A DNA stretch of 64,000 nt from Paenibacillus sp. R14(2021) (GTDB lineage: Bacteria; Bacillota; Bacilli; Paenibacillales; Paenibacillaceae), in assembly GCF_019431355.1 (NCBI RefSeq), contig NZ_CP080269.1, positions 2,972,501-3,036,500 of the forward strand. Direction: 5' to 3'. The notes below the pieces were generated by a model that was given only the letters and a program-made list of their open reading frames with translations, was not told where the DNA came from and searched no databases. A program made the position numbers and the translations under genes. This document shows positions 1-9,279 of this stretch, one piece after another. Numbering within the stretch: position 1 is the stretch's first letter; every line of letters starts with the position of its first letter.

Positions 1-71
1 TGGATCCTCAACAGGCTACCGATCTCGATGACACCGTATCGATCGACGAAGTCAGCCAACCTCAATCGTGA
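1..71 (+). CDS. C-terminal tail of an unknown protein, 5' end outside window
   Basis: One plus-strand frame is open from base 3 to a TGA at 69-71 and encodes 22 acidic and polar residues ending DEVSQPQS. It stops about 20 bases before an intrinsic terminator, which is what the end of a real gene looks like. A second frame is also open to a TAA at 88-90, so the frame choice is uncertain. Nothing can be said about function. Confidence 0.35.
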   Translation, partial: DPQQATDLDDTVSIDEVSQPQS

Positions 72-92
72 TCGTGATTCCCAACAATAAAA

Positions 93-135
93 TGCCCTGC
101 ACACGGTTCTTACCCCGCGCAGGGCGTTTTTATTT
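93..135 (+). terminator. Bidirectional intrinsic terminator
   Basis: GCCCTGC (94-100) pairs with GCAGGGC (119-125). A T-rich run follows on the plus strand and an A-rich run precedes it, so it can end transcription of both the gene entering from the left and the minus-strand GH18 gene whose stop is at 142. Confidence 0.75.
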
Positions 136-141
136 CCGCAA

Positions 142-1875
142 TTACGGAAGCTGAATTAAAGACTGATGAATGATGGCCCAAATATCATCGGACTGAAATT
201 GCCTCTGCCACGTAGCTGCTCCGGCCAATTTGTACTTCTTCACAAGCGCAACACGTTCCTTCATCGAAAGCGAATCCTCAATCCATATTCGCTGCAGCGC
301 TCCATCCTGCTGGTACTCTACGTAGCGCTGACCGGCATCGGTATCCAATTTAGGCGTGAGCTTATGATCTTTCAAAATCTTCTGTACGGCTTCCATGCCA
401 AGCGCCTTCGAGCTCACTTTGAGTTTACCGCTCTCGTCCTTCTTCTCTGTCCAGAGCCTCGTATAGAGCGGCATCCCCAGCACGACTTTGCTTGGCGGAA
501 CGTTGTCTTCCTCCAGAATACGAAGAATGGATTGTTCCGTCCAAGGCAGCGATGCTACGGAACCCGAATCCTGACTTGATGCCCAATGCTCGTCATAAGC
601 CATAATCATCATATAATCCACGACTTTGCCAAGCGCCGCCCGGTCTAAAAACAAAGACCACATTTCACTGTTAGATTTTGGCGTGACGTCAATCGATACG
701 ACCACGCCCATTTCGTGCATATACGGCGTCAGTTCGCGGACAAACTGTACAAGATTAGCTTTGTCAGCCGTATACACATTTTCGAAGTCGAGGTTAATGC
801 CCTGCAGCTTGTACATTTGCGCGTAGGCCGCCAGCTGTTGGATCATTTTCAAGCGTGCATCCGTACTCGCAAGCGCAGCAGTGGTTCGATCGGGCTCAAA
901 GCTGTTACTGAACACTCCCCATACCTGCATATGACGATTGTGTGCCCAATTGACGTAGGCCATATCAGCTGTACTCTTAATACTCCCCTTGCCGTCCAGC
1001 AGTTGGAACCATGTCGGCGAGACGACGTTTACGCCGGGCATGTCCCCGATTGCCGCTGTATTGGGCGACCTTCCGTAGACGGCTTCCCAGGTTAGATTGA
1101 TTTTGGTGCCCACGGCCTTCCATGCTGGATATACCGGTTCTTCCTGCTGCTTCTTGATCTGCTCCATCTGCGTTAAAGCAAGATTGGATTTGGAAGCATA
1201 GCCCACGATGCCGTCTGGACTTTGGACAAGATACCAGCCTTCCTGCTCGCCCCAGATCCGAACCTCAGTCTCCCCAGGCACCCGCTCGTAAATCGGTGCT
1301 TTGATGGTTGGGCTCCGACGAATCGTCAGCATGCCTTTGGTTTTGGGATTGGCGCCGAGCTGCACAGCCTCTCCCGCCGTCATGACCGTAACAATGTCTG
1401 TTTTCTCGTTATACTCTACTTGAAGTCCATACATCTCCTGCAGCGGTTTGATCGGCATATAGGCCACTTTATTAATAACCTCTGCAGCAATCCGCAGCTG
1501 ATAGGGTTGTTTATTCAATGTCGCCGTCAGCGTATTCGTCTGCATGCGAAGCACCTTATTCGCCGTTGTCATTACGATGGAGCCCGTCTTGCTCTCGTAA
1601 TAAACTTCTTCCTTGAGCCCAAGCTGTTCCTGAATGACCGTGATCGGTATCCGAACCTCGCCGCCTTCAACGAGCGCCCCGTTCTTCATAACCTCGCCGT
1701 GATAGAGCAACGGATGCGCGGCTCCGTAATCCGGCTCTACCACCGTGTTGTTTGGGGCCAGCCGCTGCCAGCCGAACCACATACCGATGACCATTGCGAA
1801 TAAGCCGCTCGTGATGACCAGCCATTTCAACCATCCGCCACTTTGGCGTCTTGGCCGAAACCGAACAGTTTCCAC
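142..1875 (-). CDS. Membrane-anchored GH18-family protein with stalk and SH3 domains
   Basis: A 577-residue surface protein. A short basic N-terminus leads into one membrane segment (about residues 16-36). Residues ~58-165 resemble the copper-amine-oxidase-like N-terminal domain common on Paenibacillus secreted proteins, ~178-235 an SH3-type cell-wall-binding domain, and ~255-575 a glycoside hydrolase family 18 barrel. The family signature appears as GINLDFENV at 359-367, with the catalytic acid Glu366; this variant resembles the YaaH/YdhD type linked to spore or cell-wall peptidoglycan hydrolysis. The start is GTG (1873-1875), with GAGAGGAG about 10 bases upstream. It probably cleaves beta-1,4 amino-sugar polymers such as peptidoglycan; chitin cannot be excluded. 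It lies downstream of perR but behind that gene's terminator. Confidence 0.85.
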   Translation of the reverse strand: METVRFRPRRQSGGWLKWLVITSGLFAMVIGMWFGWQRLAPNNTVVEPDYGAAHPLLYHGEVMKNGALVEGGEVRIPITVIQEQLGLKEEVYYESKTGSIVMTTANKVLRMQTNTLTATLNKQPYQLRIAAEVINKVAYMPIKPLQEMYGLQVEYNEKTDIVTVMTAGEAVQLGANPKTKGMLTIRRSPTIKAPIYERVPGETEVRIWGEQEGWYLVQSPDGIVGYASKSNLALTQMEQIKKQQEEPVYPAWKAVGTKINLTWEAVYGRSPNTAAIGDMPGVNVVSPTWFQLLDGKGSIKSTADMAYVNWAHNRHMQVWGVFSNSFEPDRTTAALASTDARLKMIQQLAAYAQMYKLQGINLDFENVYTADKANLVQFVRELTPYMHEMGVVVSIDVTPKSNSEMWSLFLDRAALGKVVDYMMIMAYDEHWASSQDSGSVASLPWTEQSILRILEEDNVPPSKVVLGMPLYTRLWTEKKDESGKLKVSSKALGMEAVQKILKDHKLTPKLDTDAGQRYVEYQQDGALQRIWIEDSLSMKERVALVKKYKLAGAATWQRQFQSDDIWAIIHQSLIQLP

Positions 1876-1944
1876 CTGTCAAATGCTCCTCTCTGCGATT
1901 GGACACGCTGTTTCCATTCCGGAAAAAACGGCTGCCCTGCTGGA

Positions 1945-1990
1945 AATAAAAAACGCGCAGGCGGAGAGCTTGCTCATCCCTTGCGCGTTC
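1945..1990 (-). terminator. Intrinsic terminator after perR
   Basis: On the minus strand AACGCGCA (1989-1982) pairs with TGCGCGTT (1959-1952), with extra pairing inside the loop (GAGC/GCTC), and a T-rich tract follows. It separates perR from the GH18 gene. Confidence 0.8.
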
Positions 1991-2016
1991 ATTTCATTTT
2001 GTCAAAACAGACCCGG

Positions 2017-2448
2017 TCAGTTATGCCGCGATGCACATGTTGCGCATTGCCCGTAAATCTCCATGCGATGACCTTCCACTCGAAACCCCGTCACTCTGGA
2101 AGCGGCTTCTTCCACCCCGGTCAACGGCGGATGATCAAAGTCCACAATCGTTCCGCAAGAACGGCAAATCGCGTGATAATGCTCCGAAAGATCGGCATCA
2201 AATCGACTCGAATCGTCGCCGTAGGTGAGTTCCTTGATCAGCCCTGCATCAACGAAAAGCCGCAGGTTATTATATATCGTCGCTACGCTCATGCTCGGAA
2301 AAGAAGACGAGAGCGATTTATAAATTTCGTCCGCAGTTGGATGCGATTTGGAATGCATGAGAAAACTTAATATGGCATGACGCTGCGGGGTCATACGAAC
2401 GCCGGTACTTTTTAATTGTTCTAAAGCTTGCTCAACGGTCGCCCCCAT
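2017..2448 (-). CDS. perR: Peroxide-sensing Fur-family repressor PerR
   Basis: A 143-residue Fur-family regulator: winged helix (~1-80) and C-terminal dimerisation domain. The regulatory metal ligands of Bacillus PerR are all present one position earlier: His36, Asp84, His90, His92 and Asp103. Asp at 103, where Fur proteins have Glu, favours PerR over Fur or Zur. The structural zinc site is CRSC (95-98) plus CATC (135-138). Fe-bound PerR represses catalase, ahpCF, mrgA and heme genes, and metal-catalysed histidine oxidation relieves repression. An upstream in-frame ATG at 2511 exists, but ATG 2448 is chosen because it is preceded by AGAAAGGA and gives the usual family length. Monocistronic: own promoter upstream, terminator downstream. 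Confidence 0.93.
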   Translation of the reverse strand: MGATVEQALEQLKSTGVRMTPQRHAILSFLMHSKSHPTADEIYKSLSSSFPSMSVATIYNNLRLFVDAGLIKELTYGDDSSRFDADLSEHYHAICRSCGTIVDFDHPPLTGVEEAASRVTGFRVEGHRMEIYGQCATCASRHN

Positions 2449-2481
2449 GCCCAACACGTCCTTTCTGCATAGTTTAGAACC

Positions 2482-2511
2482 ATTGTACGTGGATACTTTT
2501 CTATTTGTCAA
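2482..2511 (-). promoter_or_regulatory. Sigma-A-type promoter for perR
   Basis: Minus-strand TTGACA (2511-2506), an 18-base gap and TACAAT (2487-2482), about 34 bases before the perR ATG. No clear PerR box is visible around it. Confidence 0.55.
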
Positions 2512-2528
2512 TGAAGGCGGTAATCATT

Positions 2529-4523
2529 TTAAGGGGTGTAACGATTTACCACAATGCTGCTGTTGGCATCGATATTGATTCGGTACGTCGACTCTCCGAC
2601 GCTCCCGCGTATCGTTTTCTTGCTGATTGTTAAGGGCAAGTCCGTAGATACATCACCAAATGTAACGGATCCGCTCACGGAATAGCTGCCCGTTTCAGGA
2701 ATCATCAGATGAATCTCCCCGATTGAGCTGTCTATATCCCAGTCGCCGCCGACAGCTGCGCTTGCGATATTGATATCACCGTTCAATGTGTCCGCTTTGA
2801 TAGCGCCTGACGCTTCTCTAACACCGATCTGACCATTCTTCGTATCTGTATCGATATCGCCGGATATATGCCGTAAATCTATGCTCCCGCTTAATGTAGA
2901 GCCGTCTATACTGCCCGTAATGTCTGCAGCCGCAATGTCGCCGTTATAAGTGTTCAGCTTGATGCTGCCGTCCAGCGCAGCAGCGGTGATGCTGCCGTTC
3001 TTCGTTTCGGCATCTACGGGCCCTGCGATTCGTTTAACCGAAATTTCGCCCGAAGTCACCTTGATGGTCAAACCTCCACTGACGGTAAGATCTGATGTAA
3101 CGACTGAGCCGTTCACGGTCCCGATGTAAAGCTCCACTTGGGGAGTCTTCCCTGTAGTAGACGCATTGGCATTATCTGAAGTTGCAGATTGTCCGGAATT
3201 GGTCGATGAATCGCCGGGTGGAACAGCCTCTTGGTCTACAGGAGGGGCAGGAGAATTCATCGCATCGACCCCTGATTCGGTTGACGAAGTACCACCGTTG
3301 GCATTATTCGCTGACTTGCCGCTGTTCGGATCGTTCGGCGGAGGGGTCGACTGCGCCTGCTTGCCGAAGGCGGAGTCCGCAGGCAGTGTGATTACCATAT
3401 TCATACGCGGCTTACGATCACCGTTAGTCCCGTACGGATGGCCTTTCGCCTCGATTTTGATGTGGTCGTCTCCGCTGATGACAACTTCCGACTTCTCTGC
3501 CGTATTGTCTGCCTCCTGCTGATCGGCGGCATCGACCCACATAACGGTTTCAATGACAATGTCGCCGACATCCCCCTCCTTGACTAGTACACTGCCGTTC
3601 ACGTTATTGATCGCGATAACCGATGTGCTCGGAAGCAGCGGCTCATGGATGGTTTCCTTCTTGTATTGGAAGCCCTTCTCTTCTCCAAATCCGCTTGTGC
3701 CCGTCAAATTGACTTTAAACTCATCCAGCCAGCGAAACGGCATGGATGCATACTGCGTTACAGCAAAGGCTGTCACGGTGACGATAACCGCGATGAATGC
3801 ACCACCGATGTCAAACGATGGCCGCTTCACTCCTTTGCGATACACCAGGCTGGCAATCATAATCTCGATGCCCAGCAGCACAAATGCCGCAGGCCACCAT
3901 TGTCCGAGCAGCTCGATGTCATTCCGGCTGCGCAGCTGATCCCACAGCAGCAAACTGCCGACAGTGACCAGTACGGCAGCCGCCGTGAATCTTCCCAATT
4001 TAAACATCGCCTGCTTCCCCCTTAAAACAATGACTACCGCAAGGCAAATGAGCAGAACCCCAGGCAAATAGGTTCCGGTCGTCTCAATCGGCAGCGACAC
4101 ATCTATAGTCGATTGAACGAGCACAAGGAGTATGAAGCTTATCCCTATGACGGCAATTCCCTGCGCAATTAAAGCAAAGCTAATTCCTCCGTGCCGTTCA
4201 ACCTCTCTATTCGTCCGCGTATCGCCCAGCAGCTCCGCTTCCCGTTCCGCAGCCTCATGACGAAGCTTAGCCGACAGCTGCAGCGTGCTGAACACGCTGT
4301 AAAACCAAAAATAAGGCACACCCAGGCCCAGTAAAATGATAAGCAGCGCAAATTCGCCGCCGCCCTCGTCCGCGAAGCGAATGATACCCGCGATATCGGT
4401 CAGCGTACCCAGCAGCAGAAGCAGACCCGTGACCGTCCTGCCTAAAGCCAAATGCCCGCCGCCAGGAATCAGAAAAGCAAGCAGAGGCGCTAAAGCGGAC
4501 TTCCGACGTGACTGTTCGCCCAT
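2529..4523 (-). CDS. Polytopic membrane protein with extracellular DUF4097-type beta-helix
   Basis: 664 residues from ATG 4523, which follows a near-perfect GGAGGGTGA; the in-frame ATG at 4583 has no ribosome site. The N-terminal ~260 residues hold about seven or eight hydrophobic segments. After a globular region comes a Pro/Ser/Asn/Gly-rich spacer (~395-460), then a C-terminal repeat region (~480-664) where short strands such as NGSI, SGEI, NGDI and SGDI recur. This is the pattern of DUF4097 adhesin-like beta-helices, found in Bacillota envelope-stress genes (liaI/G type). Function is not established; a surface or membrane-stress role is inferred. The extreme C-terminus is compact and lacks an anchor motif. 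Confidence 0.75.
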   Translation of the reverse strand: MGEQSRRKSALAPLLAFLIPGGGHLALGRTVTGLLLLLGTLTDIAGIIRFADEGGGEFALLIILLGLGVPYFWFYSVFSTLQLSAKLRHEAAEREAELLGDTRTNREVERHGGISFALIAQGIAVIGISFILLVLVQSTIDVSLPIETTGTYLPGVLLICLAVVIVLRGKQAMFKLGRFTAAAVLVTVGSLLLWDQLRSRNDIELLGQWWPAAFVLLGIEIMIASLVYRKGVKRPSFDIGGAFIAVIVTVTAFAVTQYASMPFRWLDEFKVNLTGTSGFGEEKGFQYKKETIHEPLLPSTSVIAINNVNGSVLVKEGDVGDIVIETVMWVDAADQQEADNTAEKSEVVISGDDHIKIEAKGHPYGTNGDRKPRMNMVITLPADSAFGKQAQSTPPPNDPNSGKSANNANGGTSSTESGVDAMNSPAPPVDQEAVPPGDSSTNSGQSATSDNANASTTGKTPQVELYIGTVNGSVVTSDLTVSGGLTIKVTSGEISVKRIAGPVDAETKNGSITAAALDGSIKLNTYNGDIAAADITGSIDGSTLSGSIDLRHISGDIDTDTKNGQIGVREASGAIKADTLNGDINIASAAVGGDWDIDSSIGEIHLMIPETGSYSVSGSVTFGDVSTDLPLTISKKTIRGSVGESTYRINIDANSSIVVNRYTP

Positions 4524-4584
4524 AGTCACCCTCCTGATGGAAAAATTCTTTGCCACTATTGTACCATATTCCGAATACGGCAAA

Positions 4585-4615
4585 GAGACATGTCCGCAAG
4601 ATCGGACATGCCTCT
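4585..4615 (-). terminator. Hairpin after gatB
   Basis: Minus-strand AGAGGCATGTCCG pairs with CGGACATGTCTCT (13 bp, one mismatch), 15 bases after the gatB stop. The T-tract is short (CTCTTT), so termination may be partial and could let gatCAB transcription run into the DUF4097 gene. Confidence 0.5.
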
Positions 4616-4629
4616 AGAATAGAGAATCG

Positions 4630-6072
4630 TTATTGATTCAGGCGTGCGACTAGCAGCTTATTGACAAGCGCCGGGTTCGCTTTCCCCTTCGTTTCCTTCA
4701 TGACTTGACCGACGAGGAAGCCAATTGCCTTTTCCTTGCCGGCTTTGAAATCCTCCACCGACTGCGGATTACCGCTTACGATCCGGTCGACGACTTCAGC
4801 GATGGCGCCTTCGTCGCTGATTTGGACAAGGCCCTGCTCCTCAACGATTTGCTGCGGCGACTTGCCGCTCTCCAGCATTTCTTTGAAGACGGTTTTGGCG
4901 ATCTTGCTGCTGATGGTGCCTTTCTCCATCAATCCGATCATTTCGCCGAGGCCTTGGCCTGTCAGCTTGATATCGTCAAGTTCCAAGCCGCCTGCGTTCA
5001 AATAGCCGAGCAGATCGCCCATGATCCAGTTGGACACCGCTTTGGCATCTTTCGTGTAGTTCAGGCTCTCCTCGAAGAAATCAGCGAGCTTCTTGGAAGA
5101 CGTTATGACTTCCGCGTCGTAGGACGGCAGTCCGAAGTCTTCGGAGTAACGCGCTTTGCGGGCGTCTGGCAGCTCCGGAATCGAGGCGCGAACACGCGCC
5201 TTCCACTCGTCGTCGATATGAATCTGAACGAGGTCCGGGTCCGGGAAATACCGGTAGTCGTGCGCCTCTTCCTTGCTGCGCATCGTAAACGTCTTGCCTT
5301 GGGACTCGTCCCAGCGGCGTGTTTCCTGTACGACCTTCCCGCCGCTGTCGAGTACGTCGGCTTGACGCATCTCTTCATACTCCAAGCCGCGTTGTACGCC
5401 GCGGAAGGAGTTCATGTTCTTCAGCTCCGCACGCGTGCCGAACTGCTCCTGACCGTAAGGACGGATACTGATGTTGGCGTCGCAGCGCAGCGAGCCCTCT
5501 TCCATCTTCACGTCGGAAACGTCGCAATAGAGCATAATTGCCTTGAGCTTCTCCAAGTAGGCCTTGGCTTCTTCAGGCGTGCGAATGTCCGGCTCCGATA
5601 CGATCTCAACAAGCGGCGTGCCGACACGGTTAAAATCGACGAGTGAACCGAAGCCTCCGTCGATGTGCGTCAGTTTACCCGCATCTTCTTCCAAGTGGAG
5701 GCGCGTGATGCCGATCCGTTTGGTCTGTCCGTTCACTTCGATATCGATCCAGCCATGCTCGCCGATCGGCTTATCGAATTGCGAGATTTGATATGCCTTC
5801 GGCGAATCGGGATAGAAATAGTTTTTGCGGTCGAACTTGCTAATGTCTGCGATTTGGCAATTCAACGCCATCGCTGCCTTCATGGCATATTCCAGCGCCT
5901 GGCGGTTCAATACCGGCAGCACGCCGGGGTGTCCGAGGCAGATCGGACATGTATGCGTGTTCGGCGGGGCGCCGAAGGAGGTCGAGCAGCCGCAGAAGAT
6001 TTTGCTCTTCGTGTGGAGCTCGACGTGCACTTCCAGCCCGACGACCGTTTCGTATTTGTTCGATTCAAACAT
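4630..6072 (-). CDS. gatB: Asp-tRNA(Asn)/Glu-tRNA(Gln) amidotransferase subunit B
   Basis: 480 residues. GatB binds misacylated Glu-tRNA(Gln) (or Asp-tRNA(Asn)), activates the side-chain carboxylate with ATP and receives ammonia tunnelled from GatA. The N-terminal signature [12 protein letters not shown] is present, and a zinc-type cysteine set (CGC near residue 19 and CPIC about 20 residues later) follows. The C-terminal YqeY-like tail domain that touches the tRNA is complete, ending VARLNQ. ATG 6072 is preceded by GGAGGG; the longer open frame upstream (to 6264) overlaps gatA and is not used. Last gene of gatCAB, 31 bases after gatA. Its presence implies the organism lacks a dedicated glutaminyl-tRNA synthetase or uses transamidation. 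Confidence 0.97.
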   Translation of the reverse strand: MFESNKYETVVGLEVHVELHTKSKIFCGCSTSFGAPPNTHTCPICLGHPGVLPVLNRQALEYAMKAAMALNCQIADISKFDRKNYFYPDSPKAYQISQFDKPIGEHGWIDIEVNGQTKRIGITRLHLEEDAGKLTHIDGGFGSLVDFNRVGTPLVEIVSEPDIRTPEEAKAYLEKLKAIMLYCDVSDVKMEEGSLRCDANISIRPYGQEQFGTRAELKNMNSFRGVQRGLEYEEMRQADVLDSGGKVVQETRRWDESQGKTFTMRSKEEAHDYRYFPDPDLVQIHIDDEWKARVRASIPELPDARKARYSEDFGLPSYDAEVITSSKKLADFFEESLNYTKDAKAVSNWIMGDLLGYLNAGGLELDDIKLTGQGLGEMIGLMEKGTISSKIAKTVFKEMLESGKSPQQIVEEQGLVQISDEGAIAEVVDRIVSGNPQSVEDFKAGKEKAIGFLVGQVMKETKGKANPALVNKLLVARLNQ

Positions 6073-6103
6073 GACTTTGCCCTCCTGCTTCCTAGCCGTC
6101 CGC

Positions 6104-7561
6104 TTACAGCTGCGGACGCTGTTTATGATGCTCAGTGTGCTGCTCGAAAGCATGCGCGGCGCGCAGCACCGTGCGCTCGTCGAACGCTTTGCCGATGATT
6201 TGCAGGCCGATCGGCAGTCCGTCCGCGAAGCCGCAAGGCACGCTGATCGCAGGCACTCCCGCAAGGCTGACCGGAATCGTGCAAATATCGTTCAAATACA
6301 TCGTAAGCGGGTCTCCGACCTGCTCGCCGATCTTAAAGGCAGGCGTCGGCGCGGTCGGCCCGATGATCAGATCGAAATTCTGGAACACGTTGTCAAAATC
6401 CTGCTTGATCAGCGTGCGCACTTTCTGAGCTTTCAAGTAGTAAGCATCATAATAGCCGGAGCTCAGCGCGTAGGTTCCAAGCATGATGCGGCGTTTTACT
6501 TCCTGGCCGAAGCCCTGGCTCCGCGATTTGCGGTACAAATCGATCAGGTTGTCCGGATTGTCGGCACGCACGCCGTAACGGACGCCGTCGAAACGGGCCA
6601 AGTTCGAGGAAGCTTCCGAGGAAGCGAGCAGGTAGTAGGTCGCAACCGCGTACTCGGTATGCGGCAGGGAGACTTCCTCCCACGTCGCGCCGAGGCTCTC
6701 GAATTGCTTGAGCGCGGCCAGCACCGCTTCTTTCACTTTCGGATCGATGCCTTGTCCGAGATATTCCTTCGGCACGCCGATGCGCAGTCCTTTCACGTCG
6801 CCGTTCAATGCGCTGACGTAGTCAAGGATGTCGACGTTTGCCGACGTCGAATCGTTCGCGTCATAGCCGGCGATCGACTGAAGCACGTAGGCGGAGTCCT
6901 CAACATTCTTCGTGAGCGGACCGATCTGGTCGAGCGACGATGCGAATGCTACTAGTCCAAAACGAGACACTAGACCATAGGTAGGCTTCAAGCCAACGAT
7001 GCCGCAGTATGCCGCAGGCTGACGGATCGAACCGCCAGTGTCGGAGCCGAGCGCGAAATACACTTGTCCCGCCGCTACAGATGCAGCGGAGCCGCCGCTT
7101 GAACCACCCGGTACGTAGTCCGTGTTCCACGGATTACGCGTAGGGTAGAAGCTGGAATTTTCGTTGGAGCCGCCCATGGCGAACTCGTCCATGTTGAGCT
7201 TACCGATCGTCACCGATTGCGCGGCCTTCAGCTTCTTCACTACCGTCGCATCGTAAATCGGATCATAGTTGCGCAAAAACTGGCTTGCGCATGTGGTAAG
7301 CAGACCTTCTGTAACGATATTGTCCTTCACGCCGGCAGGCAAACCGAATAAAAGCCCTTGTTCGCCGCCTTCTACCAGCACCTTGTCGAGCTCGGCAGCC
7401 GCAGCGCGGGCGCCTTCTTCGTCCAAGGTCAAGAACGCTTGAATCGATGCATCGGTTGCGGCAATGCGCGAATACGAAGCATCCACCAAATCGCCGACCG
7501 AAAGCTCTTTCTTTCTCAGTTGGTTATGTACATCCTGCAGGCGTAGATCAAAGAGTGCCAA
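6104..7561 (-). CDS. gatA: Asp-tRNA(Asn)/Glu-tRNA(Gln) amidotransferase subunit A
   Basis: 485 residues, full length for GatA. It is an amidase-signature enzyme that hydrolyses glutamine and supplies ammonia to GatB. The Ser-cis-Ser-Lys catalytic set is present at the textbook positions: Lys79 (in GVKDN), Ser154 (in GGSSGGS) and Ser178 (in DTGGS). It sits 35 bases after gatC and 31 before gatB, in the usual C-A-B order. Nothing unusual was seen. Confidence 0.97.
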   Translation of the reverse strand: MALFDLRLQDVHNQLRKKELSVGDLVDASYSRIAATDASIQAFLTLDEEGARAAAAELDKVLVEGGEQGLLFGLPAGVKDNIVTEGLLTTCASQFLRNYDPIYDATVVKKLKAAQSVTIGKLNMDEFAMGGSNENSSFYPTRNPWNTDYVPGGSSGGSAASVAAGQVYFALGSDTGGSIRQPAAYCGIVGLKPTYGLVSRFGLVAFASSLDQIGPLTKNVEDSAYVLQSIAGYDANDSTSANVDILDYVSALNGDVKGLRIGVPKEYLGQGIDPKVKEAVLAALKQFESLGATWEEVSLPHTEYAVATYYLLASSEASSNLARFDGVRYGVRADNPDNLIDLYRKSRSQGFGQEVKRRIMLGTYALSSGYYDAYYLKAQKVRTLIKQDFDNVFQNFDLIIGPTAPTPAFKIGEQVGDPLTMYLNDICTIPVSLAGVPAISVPCGFADGLPIGLQIIGKAFDERTVLRAAHAFEQHTEHHKQRPQL

Positions 7562-7596
7562 CAGCCGTTCCTCCCTTCATATCCAAAACGATCGAT

Positions 7597-7884
7597 TTAT
7601 TCCAAAACAGCCGGCACTTTGAACTGGCCGTCTTCATCATCAGGCGCGTTACGCAGCGCGGTTTCATTGGACACGGATTCCCGAATGACATCTTCCCGCA
7701 TCACATTATGAACCGGAAGCACATGGCTCGTCGGCTCCACATCGTCGGTTTCAAGCTCGTTCAGCTTCTCCGCATATTTCAAAATGGCATTCAGCTGTCC
7801 GGCAAACTGCTCTTTCTCCTGCTCGGAGAGCTCCAGCCGGGCCAGGTTGGCCACATGCTCAACATCTTTGATCGTGATGCTCAT
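7597..7884 (-). CDS. gatC: Asp-tRNA(Asn)/Glu-tRNA(Gln) amidotransferase subunit C
   Basis: 95 residues from ATG 7884; the small GatC belt subunit that holds GatA and GatB together. The family motif VANLARLELSE is visible near the N-terminus, as is the conserved LxTDDVEPxxHVLP segment in the middle. The longer frame starting at 7908 adds eight residues without homology. First gene of the gatCAB operon, with its own promoter about 50 bases upstream. Confidence 0.95.
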   Translation of the reverse strand: MSITIKDVEHVANLARLELSEQEKEQFAGQLNAILKYAEKLNELETDDVEPTSHVLPVHNVMREDVIRESVSNETALRNAPDDEDGQFKVPAVLE

Positions 7885-7931
7885 CGTCTCTTGTCCCGTC
7901 CTTTCCATCCAAATCTGAACACATTCTACCC

Positions 7932-7961
7932 ATTATAACGCAAGGCTGGTTTTAAACTCAA
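7932..7961 (-). promoter_or_regulatory. Sigma-A-type promoter for gatCAB
   Basis: Minus-strand TTGAGT (7961-7956), an 18-base gap and a consensus TATAAT (7937-7932), placing the start of transcription about 40 bases before gatC. Confidence 0.65.
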
Positions 7962-8024
7962 CGTAAAGGTGTTCAGATACTTGAAAAGGAAGGTGCTGCT
8001 ATATGAAGAAAAATTTCATACTGG

Positions 8025-8060
8025 GCTAAGGGAAGGCTCACGCTTCTTTCAGCTTTTTTT
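8025..8060 (+). promoter_or_regulatory. Terminator-like leader hairpin before the secreted repeat gene
   Basis: On the plus strand an 11-bp imperfect stem (GCTAAGGGAAG with CTTCTTTCAGC, two G-U pairs, one mismatch) is followed by seven T (8054-8060). It lies 65 bases upstream of the ATG at 8126, and a second hairpin (TTGGCTG with CAGCCAG) follows. It may be an attenuator-like leader, or simply a stop for readthrough. Confidence 0.4.
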
Positions 8061-8125
8061 AAGGTTGGCTGTCCATACTGGGACGTGCAGCCAGCAATAC
8101 CAAGAAGAAACAAGGAGGAACCAAA

Positions 8126-8995
8126 ATGAAAGTAAACAAAACGATGAGAGCTTTGACGATTACAGCCGCGCTTGCGGTCATGATCCCGCTCAGCACCTAT
8201 GCGGCAACAGCGAGCAACAGCACGGCGGCCCCTACCGGATCCGCTTCTGATTCTGCTTCCACTTCCTCTAAGGACGGCAAGCTCAGCTTCCATAAAGGAA
8301 AAGCATTGGCGGACAAGGAGAAGGCTGGACATGTTCATGCTGGCTTCCGCGGCGGATTCGTCAGTCAGGAAATATTGGACCTGCTGAAGCTCGACAAGAA
8401 AACCTTGCAAGAGAAGCTAGCCGCCGGCAAGACGCTTGCACAGGTAGCTGAAGAGCAGGGCGTATCGAGAGACGCGCTGAAGCAGGCCATGATCGCGGCA
8501 TTCGAAAAGCGCCAGGCAGAGGAGAAGAAGGAATTCACCGACAACCTGGACAAAGCAGTCGACGGTCAGCTGAAACCCGAGCAAGGTAAAGGCTTCGGCG
8601 GCGGTTTCGAAGGAAAAGGCCGGATGGGATTCGTCAAAATGGATCTCAACGCTTCCGCTGCATTACTCGGTTTAAGCGAATCGGATTTGCAGAAGGAGCT
8701 TGCTGCCGGCAAATCACTGGCTGATGTCGCGAAGGAAAAAGGCGTTGACGTTCAGAAGCTGATCGATGCACAGAAGAAGCAGATCGTTGACGGCGTGAAC
8801 GCTGCAGTCAAAGCAGGCAAAATGACGCAGAAGCAAGCGGATAAAGTCATCGCGGATGCGGACAATATTGCGGAGAATACTGTAAACGGCAAAAGATTCA
8901 TGAAACCTCATGGACCGAGAGAAGTAATCGGCGGCACAAGTGCGGACAACGGAAGCACCGATGCTCTGGTAACCGGAGAGACCAACGGCGCGTAA
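8126..8995 (+). CDS. Secreted protein with two helical LAAGK repeats
   Basis: 289 residues, strong AGGAGG ribosome site. A signal peptide ends near residue 26 (STYA). After a Ser/Thr/Ala-rich stretch there are two copies of a helical unit, at ~82-125 and ~175-220. Each carries a leucine pair, then LAAGK(T/S)LA(Q/D)VA, then a GV turn and another helix. Such units occur in uncharacterised secreted proteins of Bacillales; a calcium, membrane or cell-wall role is not established. The C-terminal ~60 residues are polar and probably disordered. No Cys, no membrane anchor. It shares the LxLA(x)GK(S)LA style with, but is not clearly homologous to, the secreted protein at 44633-45172. Confidence 0.7.
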   Translation: MKVNKTMRALTITAALAVMIPLSTYAATASNSTAAPTGSASDSASTSSKDGKLSFHKGKALADKEKAGHVHAGFRGGFVSQEILDLLKLDKKTLQEKLAAGKTLAQVAEEQGVSRDALKQAMIAAFEKRQAEEKKEFTDNLDKAVDGQLKPEQGKGFGGGFEGKGRMGFVKMDLNASAALLGLSESDLQKELAAGKSLADVAKEKGVDVQKLIDAQKKQIVDGVNAAVKAGKMTQKQADKVIADADNIAENTVNGKRFMKPHGPREVIGGTSADNGSTDALVTGETNGA

Positions 8996-9206
8996 CGAAC
9001 GCCTGCCTCATCGGCAAACCCAGCAGAAGGGGCACCTCCCACGTCTAGCAGCGTTGGGACGTAATCCTTGCGTGTTCATCAGCCTATTGTCGTACTTCGT
9101 CGCGCGCTGAATGTTCATGCAAGGGTGCGGTGCGCGGAGCTGGCTGCTCCTGAATGAAGCGGCAAACAGATGAACGCCGCTGACACAGCTCCCAACAAAC
9201 CCGATT

Positions 9207-9259
9207 GCAAGAAGGAGCTGTTCCGTTCATCCGAAGATGACGGAACAGCTCCTTCTTGC
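9207..9259. terminator. Very strong hairpin between convergent genes
   Basis: Bases 9207-9225 are exactly complementary to 9241-9259 (19 bp). A bulged T follows, then five more pairs (TCATC/GATGA) closed by a CGAA tetraloop. No T-run follows on either strand. It lies between the ends of the plus-strand secreted gene (8995) and the minus-strand gene (9280), so a bidirectional transcription block or 3'-end stabiliser is the simplest role. Confidence 0.6.
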
Positions 9260-9279
9260 CGACTGGCTTGATGCCCCGG

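Noticed and set aside
4705-5646. Long open frame opposite gatB (313 residues)
   Set aside because: Mirror of a GC-rich, highly conserved gene; no ribosome site and no recognisable domains.
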